NCBI GenBank assembly: GCA_964057225.1
Contig: OZ059897.1
Span: 20,460,001-20,524,000, forward strand
Direction: 5' to 3'
Source: Auanema rhodensis
Lineage: Eukaryota; Nematoda; Chromadorea; Rhabditida; Rhabditidae
Length of the DNA: 64,000 bases
This document shows, piece by piece, positions 38,263 to 50,894 of this stretch. The stretch's first letter is position 1. Each line of letters begins with the position of its first letter. The notes beneath the pieces were generated by a model, which made no database searches, was not told where the DNA came from, and was given only the letters and a program-made list of their open reading frames with translations. A program made the translations under genes and the position numbers.

Positions 38263-40017
38263 CTCGGTGCATTTTTAAGCTAGCGCAAATCTGATAACAC
38301 AGATCGACGCAGCTTAAAAATCCGCATCGAATGCACTATACTACATAGAAGAACGCTTAATACAAAAATTAGTTATGATCGTTTGAAAAATGATGCATTA
38401 GTGTATGTTGAGTTTCCATGTACACTCAACAATGCTTCCAAAAACATTTTGACAAAAATTTTTTCGAAAAATTTCAAAATAATTTAGCAAAAAGTAGATG
38501 TTTTTAGATTTCATTTTTCAAGGCAAAGACGATGGACAATGTTATTCAACGAAAAAATTAATTCTTCAGGGTGAAAATCGAGGATATAAGTGTGAACTTA
38601 TATCAGTTGATATCTCGGTGCATTTTTAAGCTAGCGCAAATCTGATAACACAGATCGACGCAGCTTAAAAATCCGCATCGAATGCACTATACTACATAGA
38701 AGAACGCTCAATACAAAAATTAGTTATGATCGTTTGAAAAATGATGCATTAGTGTATGTTGAGTTTCCATGTACACTCAACATTGCTTCCAAAAACATTT
38801 TGACAAAAATTTTTTCGAAAAATTTCAAAATAATTTAGCAAAAAGTAGATGTTTTTAGATTCCTTTTTTCAAGGCAAAGACGATGGACAATGTTATTTAA
38901 CGAAAAAATTAATTCTTCAGGGTGAAAATCGAGGATAAAAGTGTAAACTTATATCAGTTGATATCTCGGTGCATTTTTAAGCTAGCGCAAATCTGATAAC
39001 ACAGATCGACGCAGCTTAAAAATCCGCATCGAATGCACTATACTACATTGAGAAACGCTTAATACAAAAATTAGTTATGATCGTTTGAAAAATGATGCAT
39101 TAGTGTATGTTGAGTTTCCATGTACACTCAACATTGCTTCCAAAAACATTTTGACAAAAATTTTTTCGAAAAATTTCAAAATAATTTAGCAAAAAGTAGA
39201 TGTTTTTAGATTCCTTTTTTCAAGGCAAAGACAATGGACCATGTTATTCAACGAAAAAATTAATTCTTCAGGGTGAAAATCGAGGATATAAGTGTGAACT
39301 TATATCGGTTGATATCTCGGTGCATTTTTAAGCTAGCGCAAATCTGATAACACAGATCGACGCAGCTTAAAAATCCGCATCGAATGCACTATACTACATA
39401 GAAGAACGCTTAATACAAAAATTAGTTATGATCGTTTGAAAAATGATGCATTAGTGTATGTTGAGTTTCCATGTACACTCAACAATGCTTCCAAAAACAT
39501 TTTGACAAAAATTTTTTCGAAAAATTTCAAAATAATTTAGCAAAAAGTAGATGTTTTTAGATTTCATTTTTCAAGGCAAAGACGATGGACAATGTTATTC
39601 AACGAAAAAATTAATTCTTCAGGGTGAAAATCGAGGATATAAGTGTGAACTTATATCAGTTGATATCTCGGTGCATTTTTAAGCTAGCGCAAATCTGATA
39701 ACACAGATCGACGCAGCTTAAAAATCCGCATCGAATGCACTATACTACATAGAAGAACGCTTAATACAAAAATTAGTTATGATCGTTTGAAAAATGATGC
39801 ATTAGTGTATGTTGAGTTTCCATGTACACTCAACATTGCTTCCAAAAACATTTTGACAAAAATTTTTTCGAAAAATTTCAAAATAATTTAGCAAAAAGTA
39901 GATGTTTTTAGATTCCTTTTTTCAAGGCAAAGACAATGGACCATGTTATTCAACGAAAAAATTAATTCTTCAGGGTGAAAATCGAGGATATAAGTGTGAA
40001 CTTATATCGGTTGATAT
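38263..40017. repeat. 5-monomer tandem duplication, unit 2 (1755 bp)
   Basis: It repeats 36508-38262 exactly 1755 bp downstream. The last monomer ends in atcggttgat rather than atcagttgat. A third unit begins at 40018 with the caacaatgc type but is left after one monomer. Confidence 0.85.
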
Positions 40018-41421
40018 CTCGGTGCATTTTTAAGCTAGCGCAAATCTGATAACACAGATCGACGCAGCTTAAAAATCCGCATCGAATGCACTATACTACA
40101 TAGAAGAACGCTTAATACAAAAATTAGTTATGATCGTTTGAAAAATGATGCATTAGTGTATGTTGAGTTTCCATGTACACTCAACAATGCTTCCAAAAAC
40201 ATTTTGACAAAAATTTTTTCGAAAAATTTCAAAATAATTTAGCAAAAAGTAGATGTTTTTAGATTTCATTTTTCAAGGCAAAGACGATGGACAATGTTAT
40301 TCAACGAAAAAATTAATTCTTCAGGGTGAAAATCGAGGATATAAGTGTGAACTTATATCAGTTGATATCTCGGTGCATTTTTAAGCTAGCGCAAATCTGA
40401 TAACACAGATCGACGCAGCTTAAAAATCCGCATCGAATGCACTATACTACATAGAAGAACGCTTAATACAAAAATTAGTTATGATCGTTTGAAAAATGAT
40501 GCATTAGTGTATGTTGAGTTTCCATGTACACTCAACATTGCTTCCAAAAACATTTTGACAAAAATTTTTTCGAAAAATTTCAAAATAATTTAGCAAAAAG
40601 TAGATGTTTTTAGATTCCTTTTTTCAAGGCAAAGACAATGGACCATGTTATTCAACGAAAAAATTAATTCTTCAGGGTGAAAATCGAGGATATAAGTGTA
40701 AACTTATATCATTTGATATCTCGGTGCATTTTTAAGCTAGCGCAAATCTGATAACACAGATCGACGCAGCTTAAAAATCCGCATCGAATGCACTATACTA
40801 CATTAAGAAACGCTTAATACAAAAATTAGTTATGATCGTTTGAAAAATGATGCATTAGTGTATGTTGAGTTTCCATGTACACTCAACATTGCTTCCAAAA
40901 ACATTTTGACAAAAATTTTTTCGAAAAATTTCAAAATAATTTAGCAAAAAGTAGATGTTTTTAGATTCCTTTTTTCAAGCCAAAGACGATGGACAATGTT
41001 ATTCAACGAAAAAATTATTTCTTCAGGGTGAAAATCGAGGATATAAGTGTGAACTTATATCAGTTGATATCTCGGTGCATTTTTAAGCTAGCGCAAATCT
41101 GATAACACAGATCGACGCAGCTTAAAAATCCGCATCGAATGCACTATACTACATTGAGAAACGCTTAATACAAAAATTAGTTATGATCGTTTGAAAAATG
41201 ATGCATTAGTGTATGTTGAGTTTCCATGTACACTCAACATTGCTTCCAAAAACATTTTGACAAAAATTTTTTCGAAAAATTTCAAAATAATTTAGCAAAA
41301 AGTAGATGTTTTTAGATTCCTTTTTTCAAGGCAAAGACGATGGACGATGTTATTCAACGAAAAAATTAATTCTTCAGGGTGAAAATCGAGGATATAAGTG
41401 TGAACTTATATCAGTTGATAT

Positions 41422-41771
41422 CTCGGTGCATTTTTAAGCTAGCGCAAATCTGATAACACAGATCGACGCAGCTCAAAAATCCGTACGAATGCACTATACT
41501 ATATTGAGAAACGCTTAATACAAAAATTAGTTATGATCGTTTGAAAAATGATGCATTAGTGTATGTTGAGTTTCCATGTACACTCAACATTGCTTCCAAA
41601 ACCATTTTGACAAAAATTTTTTCGAAAAATTTCAAAATAATTAAGCAAAAAGTAGATGTTTTTAGATTCCTTTTTTCAAGGCAAAGACGATGGACAATGT
41701 TATTCAACGAAAAAATTATTTCTTCAGGGTGAAAATCGAGGATATAAGTGTAAACTTATATCATTTGATAT
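41422..41771. repeat. Hybrid 350-bp monomer marking a one-monomer deletion
   Basis: The left part (agctcaaaaa, ccgtacg, aaaaccatt, aattaagc) is the 350-bp subtype. The right part (attatttc, gtgtaaac, catttgat) is that of the monomer that normally comes next, as at 22472-22822. It is followed directly by the ttatattcc monomer. Exchange between about 41644 and 41716 would join the two neighbours and remove exactly one repeat length. Confidence 0.8.
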
Positions 41772-42824
41772 CTCGGTGCATTTTTAAGCTAGCGCAAATC
41801 TGATAACACAGATCGACGCAGCTTAAAAATCCGCATCGAATGCACTATACTACATTAAGAAACGCTTAATACAAAAATTAGTTATGATCGTTTGAAAAAT
41901 GATGCATTAGTGTATGTTGAGTTTCCATGTACACTCAACATTGCTTCCAAAAACATTTTGACAAAAATTTTTTCGAAAAATTTCAAAATAATTTAGCAAA
42001 AAGTAGATGTTTTTATATTCCTTTTTTCAAGGCAAAGACGATGGACAATGTTATTCAACGAAAAAATTAATTCTTCAGGGTGAAAATCGAGGATATAAGT
42101 GTGAACTTATATCAGTTGATATCTCGGTACATTTTTAAGCTAGCGCAAATCTGATAACACAGATCGACGCAGCTTAAAAATCCGCATCGAATGCACTATA
42201 CTACATGGAAGAACGCTTAATACAAAAATTAGTTATGATCGTTTGAAAAATGATGCATTAGTGTATGTTGAGTTTCCATGTACACTCAACATTGCTTCCA
42301 AAAACATTTTGACAAAAATTTTTTCGAAAAATTTCAAAATAATTTAGCAAAAAGTAGATGTTTTTAGATTTCTTTTTTCAAGGCAAAGACAATGGACCAT
42401 GTTATTCAACGAAAAAATTAATTCTTCAGGGTGAAAATCGAGGATATAAGTGTAAACTTATATCATTTGATATCTCGGTGCATTTTTAAGCTAGCGCAAA
42501 TCTGATAACACAGATCGACGCAGCTTAAAAATCCGCATCGAATGCACTATACTACATTAAGAAACGCTTAATACAAAAATTAGTTATGATCGTTTGAAAA
42601 ATGATGCATTAGTGTATGTTGAGTTTCCATGTACACTCAACATTGCTTCCAAAAACATTTTGACAAAAATTTTTTCGAAAAATTTCAAAATAATTTAGCA
42701 AAAAGTAGATGTTTTTAGATTCCTTTTTTCAAGGCAAAGACGATGGACAATGTTATTCAACGAAAAAATTATTTCTTCAGGGTGAAAATCGAGGATATAA
42801 GTGTGAACTTATATCAGTTGATAT

Positions 42825-44578
42825 CTCGGTGCATTTTTAAGCTAGCGCAAATCTGATAACACAGATCGACGCAGCTTAAAAATCCGCATCGAATGCACTA
42901 TACTACATTGAGAAACGCTTAATACAAAAATTAGTTATGATCGTTTGAAAAATGATGCATTAGTGTATGTTGAGTTTCCATGTACACTCAACATTGCTTC
43001 CAAAAACATTTTGACAAAAATTTTTTCGAAAAATTTCAAAATAATTTAGCAAAAAGTAGATGTTTTTAGATTCCTTTTTTCAAGGCAAAGACGATGGACG
43101 ATGTTATTCAACGAAAAAATTAATTCTTCAGGGTGAAAATCGAGGATATAAGTGTGAACTTATATCAGTTGATATCTCGGTGCATTTTTAAGCTAGCGCA
43201 AATCTGATAACACAGATCGACGCAGCTCAAAAATCCGTACGAATGCACTATACTATATTGAGAAACGCTTAATACAAAAATTAGTTATGATCGTTTGAAA
43301 AATGATGCATTAGTGTATGTTGAGTTTCCATGTACACTCAACATTGCTTCCAAAACCATTTTGACAAAAATTTTTTCGAAAAATTTCAAAATAATTAAGC
43401 AAAAAGTAGATGTTTTTAGATTCCTTTTTTCAAGGCAAAGACGATGGACAATGTTATTCAACGAAAAAACTAATTCTTCAGGGTGAAAATCGAGGATATA
43501 AGTGTGAACTTATATCAGTTGATATCTCGGTACATTTTTAAGCTAGCGCAAATCGGATAACACAGATCGACGCAGCTTAAAAATCCGCATCGAATGCACT
43601 ATACTACATGGAAGAACGCTTAATACAAAAATTAGTTATGATCGTTTGAAAAATGATGCATTAGTGTATGTTGAGTTTCCATGTACACTCAACATTGCTT
43701 CCAAAAACATTTTGACAAAAATTTTTTCGAAAAATTTCAAAATAATTTAGCAAAAAGTAGATGTTTTTAGATTCCTTTTTTCAAGGCAAAGACGATGGAC
43801 AATGTTATTCAACGAAAAAATTATTTCTTCAGGGTGAAAATCGAGGATATAAGTGTAAACTTATATCATTTGATATCTCGGTGCATTTTTAAGCTAGCGC
43901 AAATCTGATAACACAGATCGACGCAGCTTAAAAATCCGCATCGAATGCACTATACTACATTAAGAAACGCTTAATACAAAAATTAAATATGATCGTTTGA
44001 AAAATGATGCATTAGTGTATGTTGAGTTTCCATGTACACTCAACATTGCTTCCAAAAACATTTTGACAAAAATTTTTTCGAAAAATTTCAAAATAATTTA
44101 GCAAAAAGTAGATGTTTTTAGATTTCTTTTTTCAAGGCAAAGACGATGGACAATGTTATTCAACGAAAAAATTAATTCTTCAGGGTGAAAATCGAGGATA
44201 TAAGTGTGAACTTATATCAGTTGATATCTCGGTACATTTTTAAGCTAGCGCAAATCTGATAACACAGATCGACGCAGCTTAAAATTCCGCATCGAATGCA
44301 CTATACTACATGGAAGAACGCTTAATACAAAAATTAGTTATGATCGTTTGAAAAATGATGCATTAGTGTATGTTGAGTTTCCATGTACACTCAACATTGC
44401 TTCCAAAAACATTTTGACAAAAATTTTTTCGAAAAATTTCAAAATAATTTAGCAAAAAGTAGATGTTTTTAGATTCCTTTTTTCAAGGCAAAGACAATGG
44501 ACCATGTTATTCAACGAAAAAATTAATTCTTCAGGGTGAAAATCGAGGATATAAGTGTAAACTTATATCATTTGATAT
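42825..44578. repeat. 5-monomer block (1754 bp), occurrence 3 of 5
   Basis: This is the counterpart of 23875-25628 in super-HOR copy 2. It is again followed by the ccgcatgg/acgcgtaata monomer, at 44579. One monomer carries aattaaatat at 43981. Confidence 0.85.
43176..43525. repeat. 350-bp subtype monomer (aaaaccatt branch)
   Basis: It is the counterpart of 24226-24575 at 18950 bp distance. Confidence 0.85.
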
Positions 44579-45631
44579 CTCGGTGCATTTTTAAGCTAGC
44601 GCAAATCTGATAACACAGATCGACGCAGCTTAAAAATCCGCATGGAATGCACTATACTACATAGAAGAACGCGTAATACAAAAATTAGTTATGATCGTTT
44701 GAAAAATGATGCATTAGTGTATGTTGAGTTTCCATGTACACTCAACATTGCTTCCAAAAACATTTTGACAAAAATTTTTTCGAAAAATTTCAAAATAATT
44801 TAGCAAAAAGTAGATGTTTTTAGATTCCTTTTTTCAAGGCAAAGACAATGGACCATGTTATTCAACGAAAAAATTAATTCTTCAGGGTGAAAATCGAGGA
44901 TATAAGTGTGAACTTATATCAGTTGATATCTCGGTGCATTTTTAAGCTAGCGCAAATCTGATAACACAGATCGACGCAGCTTAAAAATCCGCATCGAATG
45001 CACTATACTACATAGAAGAACGCTTAATACAAAAATTAGTTATGATCGTTTGAAAAATGATGCATTAGTGTATGTTGAGTTTCCATGTACACTCAACATT
45101 GCTTCCAAAAACATTTTGACAAAAATTTTTTCGAAAAATTTCAAAATAATTTAGCAAAAAGTAGATGTTTTTAGATTTCTTTTTTCAAGGCAAAGACAAT
45201 GGACCATGTTATTCAACGAAAAAATTAATTCTTCAGGGTGAAAATCGAGGATATAAGTGTAAACTTATATCATTTGATATCTCGGTGCATTTTTAAGCTA
45301 GCGCAAATCTGATAACACAGATCGACGCAGCTTAAAAATCCGCATCGAATGCACTATACTACATTAAGAAACGCTTAATACAAAAATTAGTTATGATCGT
45401 TTGAAAAATGATGCATTAGTGTATGTTGAGTTTCCATGTACACTCAACATTGCTTCCAAAAACATTTTGACAAAAATTTTTTCGAAAAATTTCAAAATAA
45501 TTTAGCAGAAAGTAGATGTTTTTAGATTCCTTTTTTCAAGGCAAAGACGATGGACAATGTTATTCAACGAAAAAATTATTTCTTCAGGGTGAAAATCGAG
45601 GATATAAGTGTGAACTTATATCAGTTGATAT

Positions 45632-47385
45632 CTCGGTGCATTTTTAAGCTAGCGCAAATCTGATAACACAGATCGACGCAGCTTAAAAATCCGCATCGAA
45701 TGCACTATACTACATTGAGAAACGCTTAATACAAAAATTAGTTATGATCGTTTGAAAAATGATGCATTAGTGTATGTTGAGTTTCCATGTACACTCAACA
45801 TTGCTTCCAAAAACATTTTGACAAAAATTTTTTCGAAAAATTTCAAAATAATTTAGCAAAAAGTAGATGTTTTTAGATTCCTTCTTTCAAGGCAAAGACG
45901 ATGGACGATGTTATTCAACGAAAAAATTAATTCTTCAGGGTGAAAATCGAGGATATAAGTGTGAACTTATATCAGTTGATATCTCGGTGCATTTTTAAGC
46001 TAGCGCAAATCTGATAACACAGATCGACGCAGCTCAAAAATCCGTACGAATGCACTATACTATATTGAGAAACGCTTAATACAAAAATTAGTTATGATCG
46101 TTTGAAAAATGATGCATTAGTGTATGTTGAGTTTCCATGTACACTCAACATTGCTTCCAAAACCATTTTGACAAAAATTTTTTCGAAAAATTTCAAAATA
46201 ATTAAGCAAAAAGTAGATGTTTTTAGATTCCTTTTTTCAAGGCAAAGACGATGGACAATGTTATTCAACGAAAAAACTAATTCTTCAGGGTGAAAATCGA
46301 GGATATAAGTGTGAACTTATATCAGTTGATATCTCGGTACATTTTTAAGCTAGCGCAAATCGGATAACACAGATCGACGCAGCTTAAAAATCCGCATCGA
46401 ATGCACTATACTACATGGAAGAACGCTTAATACAAAAATTAGTTATGATCGTTTGAAAAATGATGCATTAGTGTATGTTGAGTTTCCATGTACACTCAAC
46501 ATTGCTTCCAAAAACATTTTGACAAAAATTTTTTCGAAAAATTTCAAAATAATTTAGCAAAAAGTAGATGTTTTTAGATTCCTTTTTTCAAGGCAAAGAC
46601 GATGGACAATGTTATTCAACGAAAAAATTATTTCTTCAGGGTGAAAATCGAGGATATAAGTGTAAACTTATATCATTTGATATCTCGGTGCATTTTTAAG
46701 CTAGCGCAAATCTGATAACACAGATCGACGCAGCTTAAAAATCCGCATCGAATGCACTATACTACATTAAGAAACGCTTAATACAAAAATTAGTTATGAT
46801 CGTTTGAAAAATGATGCATTAGTGTATGTTGAGTTTCCATGTACACTCAACATTGCTTCCAAAAACATTTTGACAAAAATTTTTTCGAAAAATTTCAAAA
46901 TAATTTAGCAAAAAGTAGATGTTTTTAGATTTCTTTTTTCAAGGCAAAGACGATGGACAATGTTATTCAACGAAAAAATTAATTCTTCAGGGTGAAAATC
47001 GAGGATATAAGTGTGAACTTATATCAGTTGATATCTCGGTACATTTTTAAGCTAGCGCAAATCTGATAACACAGATCGACGCAGCTTAAAATTCCGCATC
47101 GAATGCACTATACTACATGGAAGAACGCTTAATACAAAAATTAGTTATGATCGTTTGAAAAATGATGCATTAGTGTATGTTGAGTTTCCATGTACACTCA
47201 ACATTGCTTCCAAAAACATTTTGACAAAAATTTTTTCGAAAAATTTCAAAATAATTTAGCAAAAAGTAGATGTTTTTAGATTCCTTTTTTCAAGGCAAAG
47301 ACAATGGACCATGTTATTCAACGAAAAAATTAATTCTTCAGGGTGAAAATCGAGGATATAAGTGTAAACTTATATCATTTGATAT
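45632..47385. repeat. 5-monomer block (1754 bp), occurrence 4 of 5
   Basis: This is the counterpart of 26682-28435. The first monomer has ccttctttc in place of cctttttt. Confidence 0.85.
45983..46332. repeat. 350-bp subtype monomer (aaaaccatt branch)
   Basis: It is the counterpart of 27033-27382 at 18950 bp distance. Confidence 0.85.
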
Positions 47386-49140
47386 CTCGGTGCATTTTTA
47401 AGCTAGCGCAAATCTGATAACACAGATCGACGCAGCTTAAAAATCCGCATCGAATGCACTATACTACATAGAAGAACGCTTAATACAAAAATTAGTTATG
47501 ATCGTTTGAAAAATGATGCATTAGTGTATGTTGAGTTTCCATGTACACTCAACATTGCTTCCAAAAACATTTTGACAAAAATTTTTTCGAAAAATTTCAA
47601 AATAATTTAGCAAAAAGTAGATGTTTTTAGATTCCTTTTTTCAAGGCAAAGACAATGGACCATGTTATTCAACGAAAAAATTAATTCTTCAGGGTGAAAA
47701 TCGAGGATATAAGTGTGAACTTATATCAGTTGATATCTCGGTGCATTTTTAAGCTAGCGCAAATCTGATAACACAGATCGACGCAGCTTAAAAATCCGCA
47801 TCGAATGCACTATACTACATAGAAGAACGCTTAATACAAAAATTAGTTATGATCGTTTGAAAAATGATGCATTAGTGTATGTTGAGTTTCCATGTACACT
47901 CAACATTGCTTCCAAAAACATTTTGACAAAAATTTTTTCGAAAAATTTCAAAATAATTTAGCAAAAAGTAGATGTTTTTAGATTCCTTTTTTCAAGGCAA
48001 AGACGATGGACAATGTTATTCAACGAAAAAATTATTTCTTCAGGGTGAAAATCGAGGATATAAGTGTGAACTTATATCAGTTGATATCTCGGTGCATTTT
48101 TAAGCTAGCGCAAATCTGATAACACAGATCGACGCAGCTTAAAAATCCGCATCGAATGCACTATACTACATTGAGAAACGCTTAATACAAAAATTAGTTA
48201 TGATCGTTTGAAAAATGATGCATTAGTGTATGTTGAGTTTCCATGTACACTCAACATTGCTTCCAAGAACATTTTGACAAAAATTTTTTCGAAAAATTTC
48301 AAAATAATTTAGCAAAAAGTAGATGTTTTTAGATTCCTTTTTTCAAGGCAAAGACAATGGACCATGTTATTCAACGAAAAAATTAATTCTTCAGGGTGAA
48401 AATCGAGGATATAAGTGTGAACTTATATCAGTTGATATCTCGGTGCATTTTTAAGCTAGCGCAAATCTGATAACACAGATCGACGCAGCTTAAAAATCCG
48501 CATCGAATGCACTATACTACATAGAAGAACGCTTAATACAAAAATTAGTTATGATCGTTTGAAAAATGATGCATTAGTGTATGTTGAGTTTCCATGTACA
48601 CTCAACATTGCTTCCAAAAACATTTTGACAAAAATTTTTTCGAAAAATTTCAAAATAATTTAGCAAAAAGTAGATGTTTTTAGATTCCTTTTTTCAAGGC
48701 AAAGACGATGGACAATGTTATTCAACGAAAAAATTATTTCTTCAGGGTGAAAATCGAGGATATAAGTGTGAACTTATATCAGTTGATATCTCGGTGCATT
48801 TTTAAGCTAGCGCAAATCTGATAACACAGATCGACGCAGCTTAAAAATCCGCATCGAATGCACTATACTTCATTGAGAAACGCTTTATACAAAAATTAGT
48901 TATGATCGTTTGAAAAATGATGCATTAGTGTATGTTGAGTTTCCATGTACACTCAACATTGCTTCCAAAAACATTTTGACAAAAATTTTTTCGAAAAATT
49001 TCAAAATAATTTAGCAAAAAGTAGATGTTTTTAGATTCCTTTTTTCAAGCCAAAGACGATGGACGATGTTATTCAACGAAAAAATTAATTCTTCAGGGTG
49101 AAAATCGAGGATATAAGTGTGAACTTATATCAGTTGATAT

Positions 49141-49490
49141 CTCGGTGCATTTTTAAGCTAGCGCAAATCTGATAACACAGATCGACGCAGCTCAAAAATC
49201 CGTACGAATGCACTATACTATATTGAGAAACGCTTAATACAAAAATTAGTTATGATCGTTTGAAAAATGATGCATTAGTGTATGTTGAGTTTCCATGTAC
49301 ACTCAACATTGCTTCCAAAAACATTTTGACAAAAATTTTTTCGAAAAATTTCAAAATAATTAAGCAAAAAGTAGATGTTTTTAGATTCCTTTTTTCAAGG
49401 CAAAGACGATGGACAATGTTATTCAACGAAAAAATTAATTCTTCAGGGTGAAAATCGAGGATATAAGTGTGAACTTATATCAGTTGATAT
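49141..49490. repeat. 350-bp subtype monomer (first branch)
   Basis: It lacks aaaaccatt and has attaattc, so it belongs to the branch at 15455. It sits near the start of domain C, after a caagccaaag/gacgatg monomer as at 15104. Confidence 0.8.
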
Positions 49491-50894
49491 CTCGGTGCAT
49501 TTTTAAGCTAGCGCAAATCTGATAACACAGATCGACGCAGCTTAAAAATCCGCATCGAATGCACTATACTACATAGAAGAACGCTTAATACAAAAATTAG
49601 TTATGATCGTTTGAAAAATGATGCATTAGTGTATGTTGAGTTTCCATGTACACTCAACATTGCTTCCAAAAACATTTTGACAAAAATTTTTTCGAAAAAT
49701 TTCAAAATAATTTAGCAAAAAGTAGATGTTTTTAGATTCCTTTTTTCAAGCCAAAGACGATGGACGATGTTATTCAACGAAAAAATTAATTCTTCAGGGT
49801 GAAAATCGAGGATATAAGTGTGAACTTATATCAGTTGATATCTCGGTGCATTTTTAAGCTAGCGCAAATCTGATAACACAGATCGACGCAGCTTAAAAAT
49901 CCGCATCGAATGCACTATACTACATAGAAGAACGCTTAATACAAAAATTAGTTATGATCGTTTGAAAAATGATGCATTAGTGTATGTTGAGTTTCCATGT
50001 ACACTCAACATTGCTTCCAAAAACATTTTGACAAAAATTTTTTCGAAAAATTTCAAAATAATTTAGCAAAAAGTAGATGTTTTTAGATTCCTTTTTTCAA
50101 GGCAAAGACGATGGACAATGTTATTCAACGAAAAAATTATTTCTTCAGGGTGAAAATCGAGGATATAAGTGTAAACTTATATCATTTGATATCTCGGTGC
50201 ATTTTTAAGCTAGCGCAAATCTGATAACACAGATCGACGCAGCTTAAAAATCCGCATCGAATGCACTATACTACATTAAGAAACGCTTAATACAAAAATT
50301 AGTTATGATCGTTTGAAAAATGATGCATTAGTGTATGTTGAGTTTCCATGTACACTCAACATTGCTTCCAAAAACATTTTGACAAAAATTTTTTCGAAAA
50401 ATTTCAAAATAATTTAGCAAAAAGTAGATGTTTTTATATTCCTTTTTTCAAGGCAAAGACGATGGACAATGTTATTCAACGAAAAAATTAATTCTTCAGG
50501 GTGAAAATCGAGGATATAAGTGTGAACTTATATCAGTTGATATCTCGGTACATTTTTAAGCTAGCGCAAATCTGATAACACAGATCGACGCAGCTTAAAA
50601 ATCCGCATCGAATGCACTATACTACATGGAAGAACGCTTAATACAAAAATTAGTTATGATCGTTTGAAAAATGATGCATTAGTGTATGTTGAGTTTCCAT
50701 GTACACTCAACATTGCTTCCAAAAACATTTTGACAAAAATGTTTTCGAAAAATTTCAAAATAATTTAGCAAAAAGTAGATGTTTTTAGATTTCTTTTTTC
50801 AAGGCAAAGACGATGGACAATGTTATTCAACGAAAAAATTATTTCTTCAGGGTGAAAATCGAGGATATAAGTGTGAACTTATATCAGTTGATAT

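Larger units (their letters stand above)
38263..41771. repeat. Ten-monomer block specific to super-HOR copy 2
   Basis: This block replaces the different ten monomers at 19315-22822 of copy 1 while keeping the monomer count. It contains unit 2 of the 1755-bp duplication and ends in the hybrid 350-bp monomer at 41422. Confidence 0.75.
31946..48789. repeat. Super-HOR segment, copy 2 (48 monomers, 16844 bp)
   Basis: It follows the type order of 12998-29839, except for the ten monomers at 38263-41771. It has four 350-bp monomers where copy 1 has six, which accounts for the 2-bp length difference. Private changes include attgcctcc (about 35980), a two-base change giving aattaaatat (43981-43990) and ccttctttc (about 45893), so the copies have begun to diverge. 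Confidence 0.85.

Noticed and set aside
43986-43987. Two adjacent changes giving aattaaatat as a regulatory site
   Set aside because: Seen in one monomer only; a private mutation or sequencing error is enough to explain it.
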